A stretch of DNA of 64,000 nt from Alligator mississippiensis (taxonomy: Eukaryota; Chordata; Crocodylia; Alligatoridae): assembly GCF_030867095.1 (NCBI RefSeq), contig NC_081827.1, forward strand, positions 216,127,310 through 216,191,309, given 5' to 3'. The number at the start of each line of letters is the position of its first letter. Position 1 is the stretch's first letter. The position numbers were made by a program, and so were the translations under genes. A model generated the notes under the pieces. It did no database searches. It saw only the letters and a program-made list of their open reading frames with translations, and was not told the DNA's origin. Shown here piece after piece: positions 44,301-55,764 of this stretch.

Positions 44301-44640
44301 TCCTAGTTGTATTAAAGTGGGTACTATTCCACTACGCCTCTGTGTGTAGGTATGATTTACAAACAATGTAATAACTTTGTTCCAACCTGTAGCGCATCCT
44401 CCCACCTGGTGGGCTTCACACCATTGCTGGAGAGTGTTGCCAGCCATAGGAATGGGTGGGGGCAGATTTTCCCATAAATGCAGTGGCTCGAGAGGCTGAA
44501 CAGATGCAGAATGCACAATTGGGGGCACAGACTAAGAGGCGTTGAGCTCAATGGGGTTCCCCTCAGGAAGTATGTAACAACAAACTCCCAAACGAGCAGC
44601 GCTACAACAATTACCTCCCCTCCCACAGTTAGCTATTCCA
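41325..44640 (-). pseudogene. ERV B env remnant, interrupted by an insertion
   Basis: The minus-strand frames are surface-subunit-like (44626-44247), a helical fusion-subunit-like region (43760-43512, NLQQAVGLLSRGGMLEGKTL), and the C-terminal anchor (41511-41329) with the hydrophobic segment WLTILSIIVLCIALVA ending in a short tail and stop. These correspond to the blocks of copy A. A 1.29-kb unrelated segment (41817-43102) splits the ectodomain, and stops and frameshifts occur elsewhere. Non-functional. Confidence 0.75.
41817..43102. mobile_element. Insertion in ERV B env, 1.29 kb
   Basis: Copy A is continuous where copy B carries this extra block. CATTA occurs at both borders (41812-41816 and 43103-43107), consistent with a 5-bp duplication. 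The ends are mirror-like (ATGTAACC at left, GGTAACAT across the right border). An LTR-like reading, TG...CA, is possible within one base. CTATAAAAG lies at about 42451-42459. No coding region is recognised. It may be a solo LTR or a non-autonomous element of unknown family. Confidence 0.65.
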
Positions 44641-44949
44641 GCCTTCAGGTAGGGAATGTACCCAAGATAATAAATGGTGCTACAGGTTCACTGACAGTTA
44701 CTACTTTGCCAGTCAACTATTCTGTTTTTTCTGCTCAGAGACCAGGATTTCATTTGCTCTGGGGTGGCAGGTTTCTTCTAATATGGATACTGTGGCTGGA
44801 CCACGTGAAGGTCATCTGAGTGTGTTTTCGGGGGATGGTCTTCAGGGTCAGGCTAGATCTTCAGGAGCAAGTTCATTAATATCTGGGTAATAAAGATAGT
44901 AGACACGACCTACCCAGGAAACACAATAAAGCATTAGTAAGAAGAATAC

Positions 44950-45760
44950 AATTATAACAGTCCACCACTTCATGGTGCTAGCTGATTCAGACAGGTGATA
45001 GAATAGTACTCGCCTTCAGTAGCAGGCTCAATTAGGAATGGCTATGGCTGCATTTGTGAACAGATCTAATCTGTAGGAACAAGACAATATTGAGCTTGGC
45101 TCCTGTTAGATGAATCTGACTAAATGCCTACTATGTATTATGCATACTTTTTGCCAATAGTGTCCCCTCCCATTTATCTTCTTGAGGATGCTTTACTACT
45201 ACCCAATCTCCTGCCTGGAGCTTTCCCGGGTCACCACCCCTAGGTCGCTCTACTGCTGGCTCGCGGGGACCATCCAATCCAAAGGCCTGTTGCATAGGGC
45301 TACCTCCCAGACAAGGTCAGTTATTAGCCTAATTGATAACTCGATCTAGGTGCAAGTCCCAGTCCGTAAGAGCTGGGCCAGCGGCTAACCGCAAATTGCT
45401 TTTGAGGATGCCATTGGCTCGCTCTACCAGTCTGTTAGACTGCAGATGGTATGGGATGTGATATGTCCATAACATGCCATGTTTCACAGTCTAGTCGTAC
45501 ACAAGATGATTGCGGAAGTGAAGGCCATTATTGCTCTGTAGTTCTATGGGTGGTGGATACACAGCTAGCAGTTTCCAGTGCTGCACAAGAGTTCTGGGCA
45601 GTAGCTCTCACCGAGGCATGAGCGAACATTATTCCTGTGATAACTTCTATGGCTATAAACATGTACTGTCATTTTCAGGAAGTTCGTGGGAGGGGGCTTA
45701 TGAAATAAGATTGCCATACTTACCACACTACCTTTCCCTCACTTAATGACAGTGGGACAG
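44950..45760 (-). pseudogene. ERV B pol: integrase remnant
   Basis: Aligns by eye with 27860-28575 of copy A in the same orientation. The D,D-35-E core is recognisable in copy A; here stops and frameshifts are more frequent and no long frame survives. It continues upstream (higher coordinates) into sequence deleted in copy A. Confidence 0.7.
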
Positions 45761-46147
45761 TCAGGAAAGGTTTTAGTCGCATCTTGACCTCTTGGCAGGT
45801 GATGCAAGTGTTAACTATTTTTGTACCTCTTTCTTAGTTACATGAATGCCCCAAGACACAGCCAGGTGGGCGGTTCCATCACTCCCGGGGTGCTTGTGTT
45901 GTCGATGTAGCCATTTTGCGGCTTGTTCTCTAGATGTGCAGTGGGAGGAGGATTCGGGCAATGATGGACTAGCTGCTTCATTTTCTTCTTCAACATACAA
46001 TGTTTCAGCGCCCTCTTCTTTGATTGACTGATTAACCTGCCTATTTTACTTTGCCTGCTGCCTTTCCCTTGCTTTATTCCTATGTGATGCACTCACATGT
46101 TGGATGTGTAGAGGGAGCTCATCTTGGGCTAACTTCCACAAGGTCTT

Positions 46148-46546
46148 CTATTGCTTATGACTCCAAATGTCCTGTCCTCCTCTTTTAAAGTTTTCCTTGT
46201 TCCATAGGGGTAGCCATTTAGTGCATCCCTCCACCACTATCAAGGAGTCACTATAAATGTAAATGGACTTTACAGGACGTGGACTTCCTACTAATTCCCA
46301 TATAGCCACGGCGAGCACTACTTTGAGCTCAGCATACTGCGCGCTTTTTCCAAAGCCTTGTAATACCACTTGCTTGCCATCTCGAATCCTTAAGGCGGCT
46401 GCTCTCCAGGCACGACCTCGAGCAGACCCGTCTGTAAACCAGAGTTCGACATCGGCTGAGGCATCCATTTCAGGTGAAAAAGGAGGTGCTTCCTTGATGA
46501 GTGAAGGTTTACTGCAGCTTGTTTTGTTGGGATAAACATTAATCAT
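46148..46546 (-). pseudogene. ERV B pol: RNase H domain
   Basis: The frame reads LWFTDGSARGRAWRAAALRI, then SAQYAELKVVLAVAIWE and IYIYSDSLIVVEG. These are the three acidic active-site blocks of retroviral RNase H (Asp in TDGS, Glu in AEL, Asp in YSDS). This is one of the best preserved parts of the provirus. The domain would remove RNA from RNA/DNA hybrids during reverse transcription. It is absent from copy A. Confidence 0.9.
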
Positions 46547-46559
46547 ACTTTTTGTGACC

Positions 46560-47480
46560 CTTTCAACTAACGCAGGCTGTCCCTTTGGAGTTACTCATTG
46601 GACTTGGCTTAAGATGTAATAAATCCACTTTTGACCGTGTCTTGGGCTTTTCCCCCAAGGTGGCAGCTGGCGGTCTGACAGAGCCATTCTGAGAATAGGT
46701 ATTGAAGTAGTGAGAACTGCAGGTAATTCTCCCCTTAACACTTCCATGGCTTCTAGGGCCACCGCTGTTGTACACAACATTTGTTCTAAGAGAGTATACC
46801 TTGCTTCTGCCCCTCTCCAACGTCGGCTCCAAAATCCAAGGTGTTTTCTTTCTGCATCTGAGGACTCCTTCTGCCACAGGCTCCAATGTGGTCCCCCTTC
46901 TGAGACACTTGTATGGAGCTAAAGCTCTCTTTTTCGATGCTGTGCTGCTAAGGATGCATGGGCAGTTACTGCTTCTTTAAGGGCCTGTAAGGCATATTTA
47001 TGCTTAGGACCCTATTCTTATTTAGTCCTCTTCTTACATAGGTTTTACAAGGGATGAGCTAATACACTAAACTCAGGAACACGCATACGCTAAAAATTAA
47101 GTGCTCCCAATTGGGCCTGCAGTTCTTTTACATTAGTGGGGGTCGGGGTCTCTACTATACTCTGCAGCCCTTCAGCTGGTATTGTGGGTCCCTCATTCTG
47201 TCATTCTATTCCTAGAAATTCACATTGGGGCCCTACTTCTTGGTCTTTCCGATCAGACAGCACGAATCCCAAGGTATGCACTTTCTCTTTTAATGATTCA
47301 AAGGTCTTGGTGGCAGCCTCTGTGTCTTGACTTTCCACAATGACGTCATCTATATACTGCCATATGTGTATGTCTGGGTACTTTTCTTGGACCTCATGAA
47401 CTATGGTAGCTAGAACCCCGTGAGGCTGTGTATCCACCCCTGGGGTAACACGGGGTAGGTATACTGCTGCCCTATCCATG
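46560..47480 (-). pseudogene. ERV B pol: reverse transcriptase palm and connection remnant
   Basis: The frame 47479-47201 shows LPRVTPGVDTQPHGVLATIV, a decayed form of the retroviral LPQG-SP palm block, followed by HIWQYIDDVIVES. The YIDD motif contains the two catalytic aspartates. It ends near LGIE, typical of the start of the thumb. Shifted frames down to 46563 cover the connection to RNase H. The N-terminal fingers are missing, removed together with the protease rearrangement. Non-functional. Confidence 0.88.
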
Positions 47481-47602
47481 TGAAAGCAAATACTGGCCAG
47501 TGACTTTCATGGATGGGAATAGCAAAAAACAACATGTCCTTGATATTCATGGATCCTATATACGCAGGCCCATAACACTGGATGCTTTATGTTAAGGCCG
47601 GT

Positions 47603-47762
47603 AATTAATAATTGGCCCCTTAATCCAGATACCCGTATAGATTCAATTAGATAAAAGTGAAAAGTCAATTGATATGCTATTAAACATGGATGCCCCGATT
47701 TGCATTTTAGATTCCGTGGATTGGAAGGGGGAGAAAGGAACCCCTTATCAAGTAATTGGAGT
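47603..47762 (+). pseudogene. ERV B protease segment, inverted
   Basis: On the plus strand this reads SIDMLLNMDAPICILDSVDW and then KGEKGTPYQVIG. The same protein stretch is encoded on the minus strand in copy A (about 29280-29130). Both flanks here align with copy A in the normal orientation: GATGCTTTATGTTAAGGCC on the left corresponds to about 28620, and CTACTGCCCCTATG on the right to about 29305. About 160 bp has therefore been flipped, with loss of roughly 0.5 kb equivalent to 28645-29130 of copy A. The protease DTG motif is also mutated. Confidence 0.88.
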
Positions 47763-47859
47763 TGGGCAAACCTACTGCCCCTATGATGGCCCTTTTCTTT
47801 GGGGTTTGGGTCGGCTGCACTTCTTAGGCCACATGATCAGGGGAGGTAAAGGCTGGCAG

Positions 47860-49110
47860 CCCCTCATGTGCCTGGGAAAATATTGACAGTTCCGCCCTCA
47901 GGGTAGAGAATCCCTCTGGTGACACTGCCAGTGGTGCAGAAGGCTCTTCTTTCAGGCTTGCCCCTTTGCTACAGTGTTTAGCCCACAGCCCTGGCAGGAC
48001 ATTGGTGGGCAATTATTTGCACCTTACTAAACCCAGCAGCAACAAGTCTTTCCACATTCTTGCTCGTGGAGTCTTGGGCCTGCCTTTCCTGGCTTTTCCC
48101 AACAATTCAGGGGGATCAGCGGGGCTGTCTTTCACTGAGGCCACAGCCATGGCCTTGGCAGTTTTCGTCAGCTTGGCAAGTCCTGGCTTCTGCAAAATGG
48201 GTAGAAGTTGCACTAATCGCCGGATCGCATTTTTTACCAGGTGATCCACCGCCTCTGGCTCCAAGGCCAACAGGGCGGAGGTGCTCTCTGTTGGTGCTTG
48301 TCAGCAAAACATCCTCCACAACGGTGCTGTCACAACTTTTGCATCTGGCGTGCGAGTCCAAACTGCTGCATGAATGATTTCGGTTAGTGCTATTTATACA
48401 AGCAGCGGACAGCCTCCTCTAAATTGGCCCATGCCCAAGCGGTAGGGTCAAGCTCTTCTTCTATATTACCATAACTGGCGGTGGTCACCTGTAGTGCAGC
48501 AGAAAACAAAATAACATTTTCATTATCTCCTGTAAACTAATTCAACTAGAGCTTGGGACGCAGTATGAGTTGGGCCGCCTCAGCATGGCTCACTGATGTT
48601 GCGGAGGCCCCTTCACTATACATTCGAACTAGCCAGTCTATCACTGGCTCTCCCAGCTTGGATTTATGCTGCTCCTGTATATCTCGAATCTCTGCATGGG
48701 TAAAGGTGCGCAGCTCTGTTCGGGGATTTCCCCCTTGTGGCCCTGAGTGAGTTACTGCTACTGGGAATGCTTGGCTGACGTCTTTCAGCTGGGCAGGGAC
48801 ATATGGGGGCGATTTAGCACCAGGCTCATCATCAATCTCCTCCCCCTCATCCGTCCCCTCCCCGTGATCTTCCCAGAGCTCAGCTTCCGGTTTCTCTCCA
48901 TATAGGCACTGTTGCACCTTCTCGAAGGAGGGCTCCACAACCTGTGCCAACTGCGCCCTCTTTTGGAGGGAAGCGGCCACATGCATGATCATAATCTTTC
49001 CTTCCCTCCATTCTAATGTCTCCAAGCGAATCTGGGCAGCTCGCGCAGCCTCACATGCTACATTGTTGGAATCCTTCACGTCCTCCAGCTCCTTTAGTCA
49101 GCCGGGTGAC
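47860..49110 (-). pseudogene. ERV B gag remnant
   Basis: 49079-48546 gives a matrix-like helical part, an acidic linker, the late-domain relative SPPYVPAQ, and a capsid start with FTHAEIRDIQEQHKSKLGEP and VIDWLVRMYSEGA. Further frames (48361-48013) contain AVDHLVKNAIRRLVQLLPIL, matching copy A. Near 47990, LPGLWAKHCSKG looks like a decayed zinc-knuckle (Gly, His and one Cys kept). Frameshifts separate the parts. The late-domain first Pro is Ser here, whereas copy A keeps PPPY. Confidence 0.82.
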
Positions 49111-49372
49111 CTTTTCGTGGAGCTGGGCATTCTCTTTGGCAGCCACAACAGGCAACCCTTCTTGGGTTTACCCTGGGCAGCAGCGGCAAACCTAGCCCGG
49201 TGATCGGGTGCGGTCACTCCAGGCAGGCCTCAACCTATCCTTATCCCACCTGGGATTCTCTGTCCCTGTCACTCCCTTAAGCAAAGCCACTAACGGGGCC
49301 CACCCAACTCCCTCCATTCCGACCTATTTCTCTGGACCAGAGCCTCTCAATCCTTTTTGTGTCACTAATTTA
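49111..49372 (-). other. ERV B leader region
   Basis: Non-coding sequence between the 5' LTR and gag, colinear with the leader of copy A. No primer-binding site could be matched to a tRNA; the bases next to the LTR differ between A and B. Confidence 0.5.
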
Positions 49373-50044
49373 TGTCCCAGCTGCCAGCGAGAGGGTTCGG
49401 GATTGAGAGAGTGGTCAGGGGTAAAAAGGTCGAAAGATTTATTAACAGACACACTTAACAGACTTTACAGACGCACAACTACGCGTAATATAACAAGACA
49501 ACAATGACAGACGATAATAATTTGTGTTGGTACCTTATTGGCAGTCCCCTCTGATGCCTCTTCTATAAAGCTCAGTGAAGTCAGGCGTCCCCGATCTGCG
49601 CTGTCCGAGGAGTACTGGGAAGGACCTTGATATTCAGTCCTTGGGCTCCTCGAGATCCATGGGCCCACCGAATCCAGGTCAGCAGCTAAGTTCTAAATTA
49701 GTAGCTTCTCTTACAATGCTGCATCTTCCTTCTGATAATTTCCAGATGTGCTAACCAATTTATAACTTCTGAGCTATGCTGTTGATTCACAGCTACTCAC
49801 TATGAACTTTCCTTTTGACTGACCAGTAGCAGTACAAGCCTTTGCATTTTTCTGATAAGGTTAATTTTAACTGTACCACTACATACAAGGCCTCACTACA
49901 TTCGAGGCCTCACTAATCTTTTACTTTAATTAAACTATTAGCGGCAACATGTGGCTCTATGTGTAAACAAACAACAAGAAACACCTGGTCTAGTCCTCAC
50001 AGAGCGTTCAACAAGCACCTTAGACAAAATTTTCAGCTGTCACA
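49373..50044 (-). repeat. ERV B 5' LTR, 672 bp
   Basis: In minus sense it starts TGTGACAGCTG at 50044 and ends CAGCTGGGACA at 49373. An AATAAA signal lies at plus 49438-49443. Compared with the 3' LTR of the same provirus it lacks a stretch of roughly 20 bp near 49557 and carries an extra stretch near 49447-49470. Confidence 0.92.
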
Positions 50045-50050
50045 CACATG

Positions 50051-51090
50051 CTTGTTTCCTAACAGGAACCAACATGCACTTTAATGAAAAAATTAAAAAT
50101 TAACCCTTAACTGTAACTTAAAATGAGTCGCAGTCACTGGCAAATCAACCCACTTAACCCAGTCAGTTGGAAAGGGAGACTGGCTCAGGGCTGTTGTGCA
50201 GAGGCTGTACTAGCTATGCCAGGCAAAATAGCCAGTGATGAGTAAGGGGGCCCACCCCAGAGATCCTGTTGCTCCTTGCTACCAGTCGTTGTCACTGCTC
50301 TGGGGTTTCTATCACTTATGCCAGCCAAAGTAGCAAGTACTGAGTAGGAACGGCCTATGCTTGAGTTATTGCCACTTTGACGCTAGGATGTGATAGGGAG
50401 TGCTGCTCTAGGGGCTACCCCGATCCTCTTCAGGTTACTATGCAGTCCTATCTTGTGTCAGTCATAGGTTCAGGGATCTTTTCAGATTTTTAACTATAAA
50501 GGCCTGCATTCAGAGGCACTTTCATTTCAAGGAGTTGGTTGAAGCCATCCAGGGAATGACTCCTTGGAAACTCTGCTCTTCCTCTTCTGTTTTTTCTCTA
50601 AAAATGAGGCCTACCTCACTGCATATCTCTGCAGTGGCTCTCAGTGGGTGCTGATCTTTCATTAACCTTTGTATAACTTTACATTAACAATGCTTATGTG
50701 CCTACAAACTTCACAGATTTGGAAGGGAGGGCTGGTGGACATAAAATCTGATCCACCTGCCCTTTACAATTGTACACTTTAATCACAGGCAGTATAACCC
50801 AAGCCCACAAACACTGAAAACAGGGACAAGTTGCCCCTCAAAACTACATGCTAATGAGGGTATTCTAAAAAGCTACCATTATGGAACATAGCTATATGCA
50901 GAACATAATCAGGGTTACAAAAGTGGCCATGGACTACAGAGATTCCTGGTGGCCCAGTAAGTGACAGTCTTTTTATTTTTAACAAACCAAGTCAGAGAAA
51001 GTGGATATAAGGGAGTTGACTCATCTTAGAATGAAGGGTGCATTTTGTTTACTTGTTTGGTAAATATGTTTTTATAAGCATCCTCAGGGC
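50051..51090. other. Intergenic sequence with a short duplicated segment
   Basis: No gene recognised. 50215-50250 (CTATGCCAGGCAAAATAGCC...) and 50317-50352 (CTTATGCCAGCCAAAGTAGC...) are diverged direct repeats about 102 bp apart. The remainder appears unique. Confidence 0.4.
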
Positions 51091-51099
51091 TGTCATTAT

Positions 51100-52947
51100 T
51101 AGGGATCCGAGTTTTCTGTTTCCCACAGAAAAATGGAGAAAAACATGGATTTTACCCTTTACTGGAGGAGAATGGGGCTTTCTCATTTTACCAGAGTAAC
51201 CCGCAGATTTTGCAGTTTTGCAAAGAGCTCTCTGCAGGCTAGCTGAGTTCCAGCCTGCCAGGGGCTGGGAGGGAGCGGGAGGAGGGTGATTAGGCAATGG
51301 GCACCATGTGCACATACATGCTCATGGTCCCAGGTAGCCTGGAGAGTAGCTCCTGCAGGTAAGTGGTGGGAGGGAGTTGGGCAGGGCTGGGGCCACAGCT
51401 GCTGCTCAGCCAGGCGGTGCTTGGGGCTTGGGGTCACAGTGTGCAGCTGCAGGGCCCCGGCAGGGAGTGGGACGGGGCTGTGGGCAGCTCATCCAGGGGG
51501 TGGGGGGAAGGGGCTGGCTCCCTGCCTGGGTGGGCTAGGGCTCCCATGTGGCTGCCCTCCCTGGGGCCTCTGCAGCCTGGCAGGTGTGACCCACTGCAGC
51601 AGGAAACAGCGGGGCCATGCAGGAAAAAAGCTTGCTACTGCGAGCTCTGTGCTGCCTTAGCAAGGCGTCTCCTGCATGCGTGGCAGCAGAGGCACAACCC
51701 TGCACCACCGCTCCTGCTGCTGCCACGTGCATGGGGGACATGTCGCCAGAGCAGTGCAGAGCTTGCAGCAGCAATGCATCTCACTGCACGGCCCTGCTGT
51801 GACTTGAAGCACCAGGTTGCACCTGCTAGGCTGCAGAGGTCCAGGGGAGAGCAGCATGGGGGGAGCCGACAGCATGTGCCTACCCCTGCCCTGTGCATAG
51901 ATCTGGGGGCATGGGTCCCTTCTGCCCCCTGGGAGTGTGCGCAGCAATGGGAAGCTGCCCCCGCTGCCTGACCCCGCAGCAGGCAGCATGGTGGGGGAGG
52001 GGGCTCTGCTCCACTGCAGCAGCCACCACCTCCTGCTGGGCACAGGGAGCTATAGACCCAGTTCCTTGGCCCCATAGCCTTGGCAGCTGGGGGGGATCAG
52101 GGGCTGTGGTTGGGGAGTGAGGGGCATGAGCAGGGCTGGGGGGAGGTTGGGGGGAGTGAGTGGCATTTCATTTTAATAATGGATTTTGGGGTTTCTATCA
52201 GAGAATTTGCAATTTTATTTTTCAAGGAAAACCAGGATTTCTGATCATCACTTAATGCCTCCTGAACTTTCTGCCCCGTGGAGCCATGCAGCCAGTCATG
52301 GTGCTTAAGCAGTGATGTAGTGGTGGCTGCTGCATGCAAGCCCCCCTTTTTCCCTCCTGGCTGGGTGGCATGTATGAGGCCCGCACATGGTGGCTGCCAC
52401 CGTGCTGCCACACCCTGCAGCACTTGCCCACAAAGCCATGCTGGTGACTTTGGAATGGTAGTGCAGGTTGCAGTGGCAGAGTTGCGGTGGTGGTCTCCAC
52501 GTGCAAATCCCCTCTCAGGCCAGCCAGTGCATATGTGGCCCACGGAGTGGCACCCCTGCCCTCACCCCCTGACCCTGCTCTTGGGAATGGGCACAGGGGC
52601 ACACTGCCCCCCCCTCCCCCACTTGATCTATCCCCCCAGCACCTTCCTTTTTCCCCACCCTGCCCTGCCCCTTCTCCCCCACGCTCACTTACCTGCTGGG
52701 GTGGATGTCAGTATCTGTGTGTGCATTTGTGTCTGCATGTCTGTGCCTGCGTGTCTGTCTGTGAGTCTGGGGGGCTGTTGTGAGGGAGTGAGGGGCATCA
52801 GGAGGGTTGAGGCTGTAGGGGGAAGTGAGAGGCACCAGCAGCTCAGGGGAGGGGGGTTGTGTGGGGGGGCTTTTAATTTTTATCACGGATTTTGGGTTTT
52901 TAATCAGAGAATTGGCAATTTTTAATCATAGAAAACCAGGATCCCTG
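51100..52947. mobile_element. MITE-like element(s) with AGGGATCC ends and duplicated right arm
   Basis: The left end TAGGGATCCGAGTTTTCT (51100) is mirrored by the right end ending AGAAAACCAGGATCCCTG (52947). A second right-arm copy lies at 52172-52243. Both right-arm copies contain GGATTTTGGG, ATCAGAGAATT and GAAAACCAGGAT in the same order. Between them is GC-rich non-coding sequence with a GT-rich tract at 52710-52775. This may be two overlapping elements or one element with an internal duplication. The flanking octamers do not match well. Confidence 0.5.
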
Positions 52948-52954
52948 CTTATCA

Positions 52955-53515
52955 TTACTACTAGGAAATGGTTTTTATTTCACCCACAGCCCCTAGAAAG
53001 AGATAAAAAAATTACATTGTTTTTAAAGGAAAATAGTTTCCAGTAACTAACTTCATCCTGATTCATTAATTTAGATCCTCCCACGTCCGTACAGAGTTTT
53101 ATTGAGGATAATGTCATTTGTAGGTTAGACAAATGTTTGAGCTGGTCTTTTGCTATTAATTTATATCAGTGCTTGTTTGCCATCATTGCTGACGACATTA
53201 GGAACGCATGCACTTCTGTAAATAACATTTGTTAGTTAATAACCATCACACACAGCAACAGATTATATAGTCAGGGATAAGGTATACAGCCTAGGAATAT
53301 GGCATATATTTCTTCAGCAGTAGCACACAAAAGCAATAATATACAATAGATTATGTGAAGGCATAGAAGATTGAACTGAACACTAACAAAACATTTAAAG
53401 ATATTTGTGACCCCTTAAGATTGATACAAACTGGCTGTGGACAGATGTCACATGGGTAGCACTAAAAATGTTTTTAACACTTCAGAAGTGGAGGGAACAG
53501 GCATTATAGCCTATA
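52955..53515. other. Unique AT-rich sequence
   Basis: No recognisable feature. Confidence 0.4.
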
Positions 53516-53529
53516 TTGGCACAAAAATG

Positions 53530-54369
53530 ACAGGCGCGGCAGAGTGGGGGAAGCTAGCATGTGGCGGCCACAACTACCACCCACCGTTGCCACTGCTGAA
53601 TGTCCAGCCATGTGCAACTCCGTCCCTCCTGCTTCCCTTCCTCCTTCCTTCCCTCCCGGCTGTTCTCAGGGCCTGGTGGTGGCAGGGCACCACCATTGTG
53701 CCTCCCCTCCCCTTCCTGCTTCCCTCCCCACCCTCCTCCCTACTGCCTCCCCTTCCCTGCTGGCTTTTGTCAGGGTCCAGCAGCAGTGGCAAGACGAGAG
53801 CGGGGGTGGCGAGGCCAGCACTGTGCATCCCGCCACCAGCACCCTGCGCTACCATCTCCCAGAAGCAGGGGGAGTTGGGAAGTTTGCCCCTCCATCCCTC
53901 TTGGCCAGCACCCCATGCTGCCGCTGCCACCTCCAGGGAGCAGAGTGCAGCCTGTGAAGGGCTAACATTTGGTGCCTGAATCCCTACCTGACCACCTCTG
54001 CCCCTTTTGACATAAAGCGGGGGGGGGCTCCCCCTCCTTCCTGGGTTTGTACTGCATGCCTCTTTTGCAGCAGGTGGGACACTACAGCATGGTGTAGCCT
54101 GCAGTGTTAAGGGAGCTGGCAGCCCAGACCATCCTTATGGCACACTGCCACAGGGAAGCCTGCAAGGAGCTGAAGGTGAGGTGGCATGTGCATGGTGAAA
54201 AGGGGCTGGCAGGGTGGAGGAGAGCAAGTAGATCTGTATATCTTAGCTTGGGGTGTACAGCCTGGGGGCCTGTGGCCACAACTGGTGCTGCTCCCTATGG
54301 TGTACGGTTCCTGCTGATGCGTGCTCTGAGGTATTTGGCCCCCCAGCCACCTGAATTTGGACAGCTCTG
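53530..54369. mobile_element. GC-rich hAT-derived block with one recognisable end
   Basis: The right end, read in reverse as CAGAGCTGTCCAAATTCAGG followed by GGCCAAATACC-like sequence, resembles termini of vertebrate hAT MITEs. The left end is not identifiable. The interior is C-rich and non-coding; open frames there are compositional. Confidence 0.45.
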
Positions 54370-54371
54370 AT

Positions 54372-55418
54372 GTAAGATATCTAAGAGCTGTAGAATGATA
54401 TCCTCCCACTTTAAAGGAATCTGAAACTAAAAAAGAAGAGAGGGGCTGGGAATAGAAATAAGGAAAGTGTTGAGGGGAGGGAAAAGGGAGGAGGGGAAAA
54501 GAGATGCATGAGAGGCATAATTATACTAATTACCATATTTCTGTTTTGGCTGCTGAAAAAAAATTGCAATTTATTTAATTGTTTTTTATTTTTGAAGGGA
54601 AGTGGTAGGAATAAGAATCTCTGCCTAGATAAATTCCCTTTAACAGAAGGGCACCCTTAAACCAAATACTTGTTAAACTAGACTTTTTAAGAGAGAGAAA
54701 ATTTTGACATTGCAAGGTTATAATAACATTGAAACATGTATCTGTATTTCTGTCCTTCCATCTTCATTATGGTACCCATATATCCTAAATGTTCTTTTAA
54801 ACATAATTTTGTGTGATATTTTAAAGCATCCAATGTACTTTGCTTTAATCATTTGCCCTTACCAAAATTTGGCTTTTGGTAAAGGCTTAACTTAGACATT
54901 TTGGGGCCTTGGAACTTCAATTAACCTTATTGGGAATTATCAGCATCTTTGAAGACGATGTTCAGAAAATCAAGACACTCATATTTGCATTAAAACACAA
55001 TGCCTTCCATTCCTCTGAAGGAGATTTGGAGTAAGAAGCTATCAGTTTAAGTGGAACTGTAGCTGATTCTTGATCAAATGAGGATATGTACATAGAGTTT
55101 CTTCTTTGTGTTTAGAAAACAAAATGAAATTGCCATAATTCATATAGCTTTTTTTTAGGACAGTCTTTTTGTCAGGTAGTAGTAGCTCCATTTCTAACTG
55201 CTAATTAGTGCATTATATCAAGGAAGCTTGGTGGAACTTGAAAGGCAAAGGAAGAAGACAACATTCCTACATCCAAGGTCTAGAGGCAACAGAAAGCTGT
55301 TACTTCTCCACCGTGCTTTGATCCAGTGTGGCTGAGAGAGCCAGAGAAATATCGGGTTAACTTTTTCAGTATGAATAGTAATGTAAATAACTTACAGTGC
55401 AAGAGGAGAAATGTCCTT
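54372..55418. other. Unique AT-rich sequence
   Basis: No recognisable feature. Confidence 0.4.
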
Positions 55419-55427
55419 AGTACTAAG

Positions 55428-55755
55428 CTGGTGGCACCCAGCCTTTGGCCCTATTGGCCAGATGAGTGGCCCAGGGGCAGTCCATGGGTCAGATCTTGTG
55501 CGTAATCATTGAGTGAAATCAGGCCCTATGCACTAGAAGTAGCCATACGCTGGCCGAGGCCAATTCCACACCCTTGATTGTTCCAGCACATGGAGGCATC
55601 CAAGTGTACAGAACCATGCTATCCAGTCTGTGGATCCCCATGAATCCATTAATTTGGTATTAAGGAAGTAGCAGTTGACACTCCTGCTGCTCCCCAGACC
55701 TGTGGGGAGTCCTGTGGGCCAGATCTGGCCTATGGGCCAGGAGTTGAGGGCCCCT
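55428..55755. mobile_element. hAT MITE, 328 bp, perfect 8-bp TSD
   Basis: GTACTAAG occurs at 55420-55427 and again at 55756-55763. The ends (CTGGTGGCACCCAGCC at left; GGGCCCCT at right) are weakly inverted, and the right arm has the GGGCCAGATCTGGCC palindromic stretch seen in related MITEs. Non-coding. Confidence 0.78.
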
Positions 55756-55764
55756 GTACTAAGT

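Larger units (their letters stand above)
40537..50044 (-). mobile_element. Endogenous retrovirus copy B, minus strand, both LTRs and 6-bp TSD
   Basis: The outer ends are TGTTCCAGCTG at 40537 and CAGCTGTCACA ending at 50044. The hexamer CACATG flanks both (40531-40536 and 50045-50050), a perfect 6-bp target duplication. In minus orientation the order is 5' LTR, leader, gag, pol, env, polypurine tract, 3' LTR. It aligns with copy A but has its own damage: an inverted protease segment (47603-47762) with loss of the adjacent N-terminal RT region, a 1.29-kb insertion in env (41817-43102), and many stops. The LTRs differ visibly, including small indels, so the insertion is old. Flanks differ from those of copy A, so the two are separate insertions. 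Confidence 0.93.

Noticed and set aside
51286-52925. Several long open frames in GC-rich DNA
   Set aside because: They run in conflicting frames on both strands inside a MITE-like element, with no recognisable domain.
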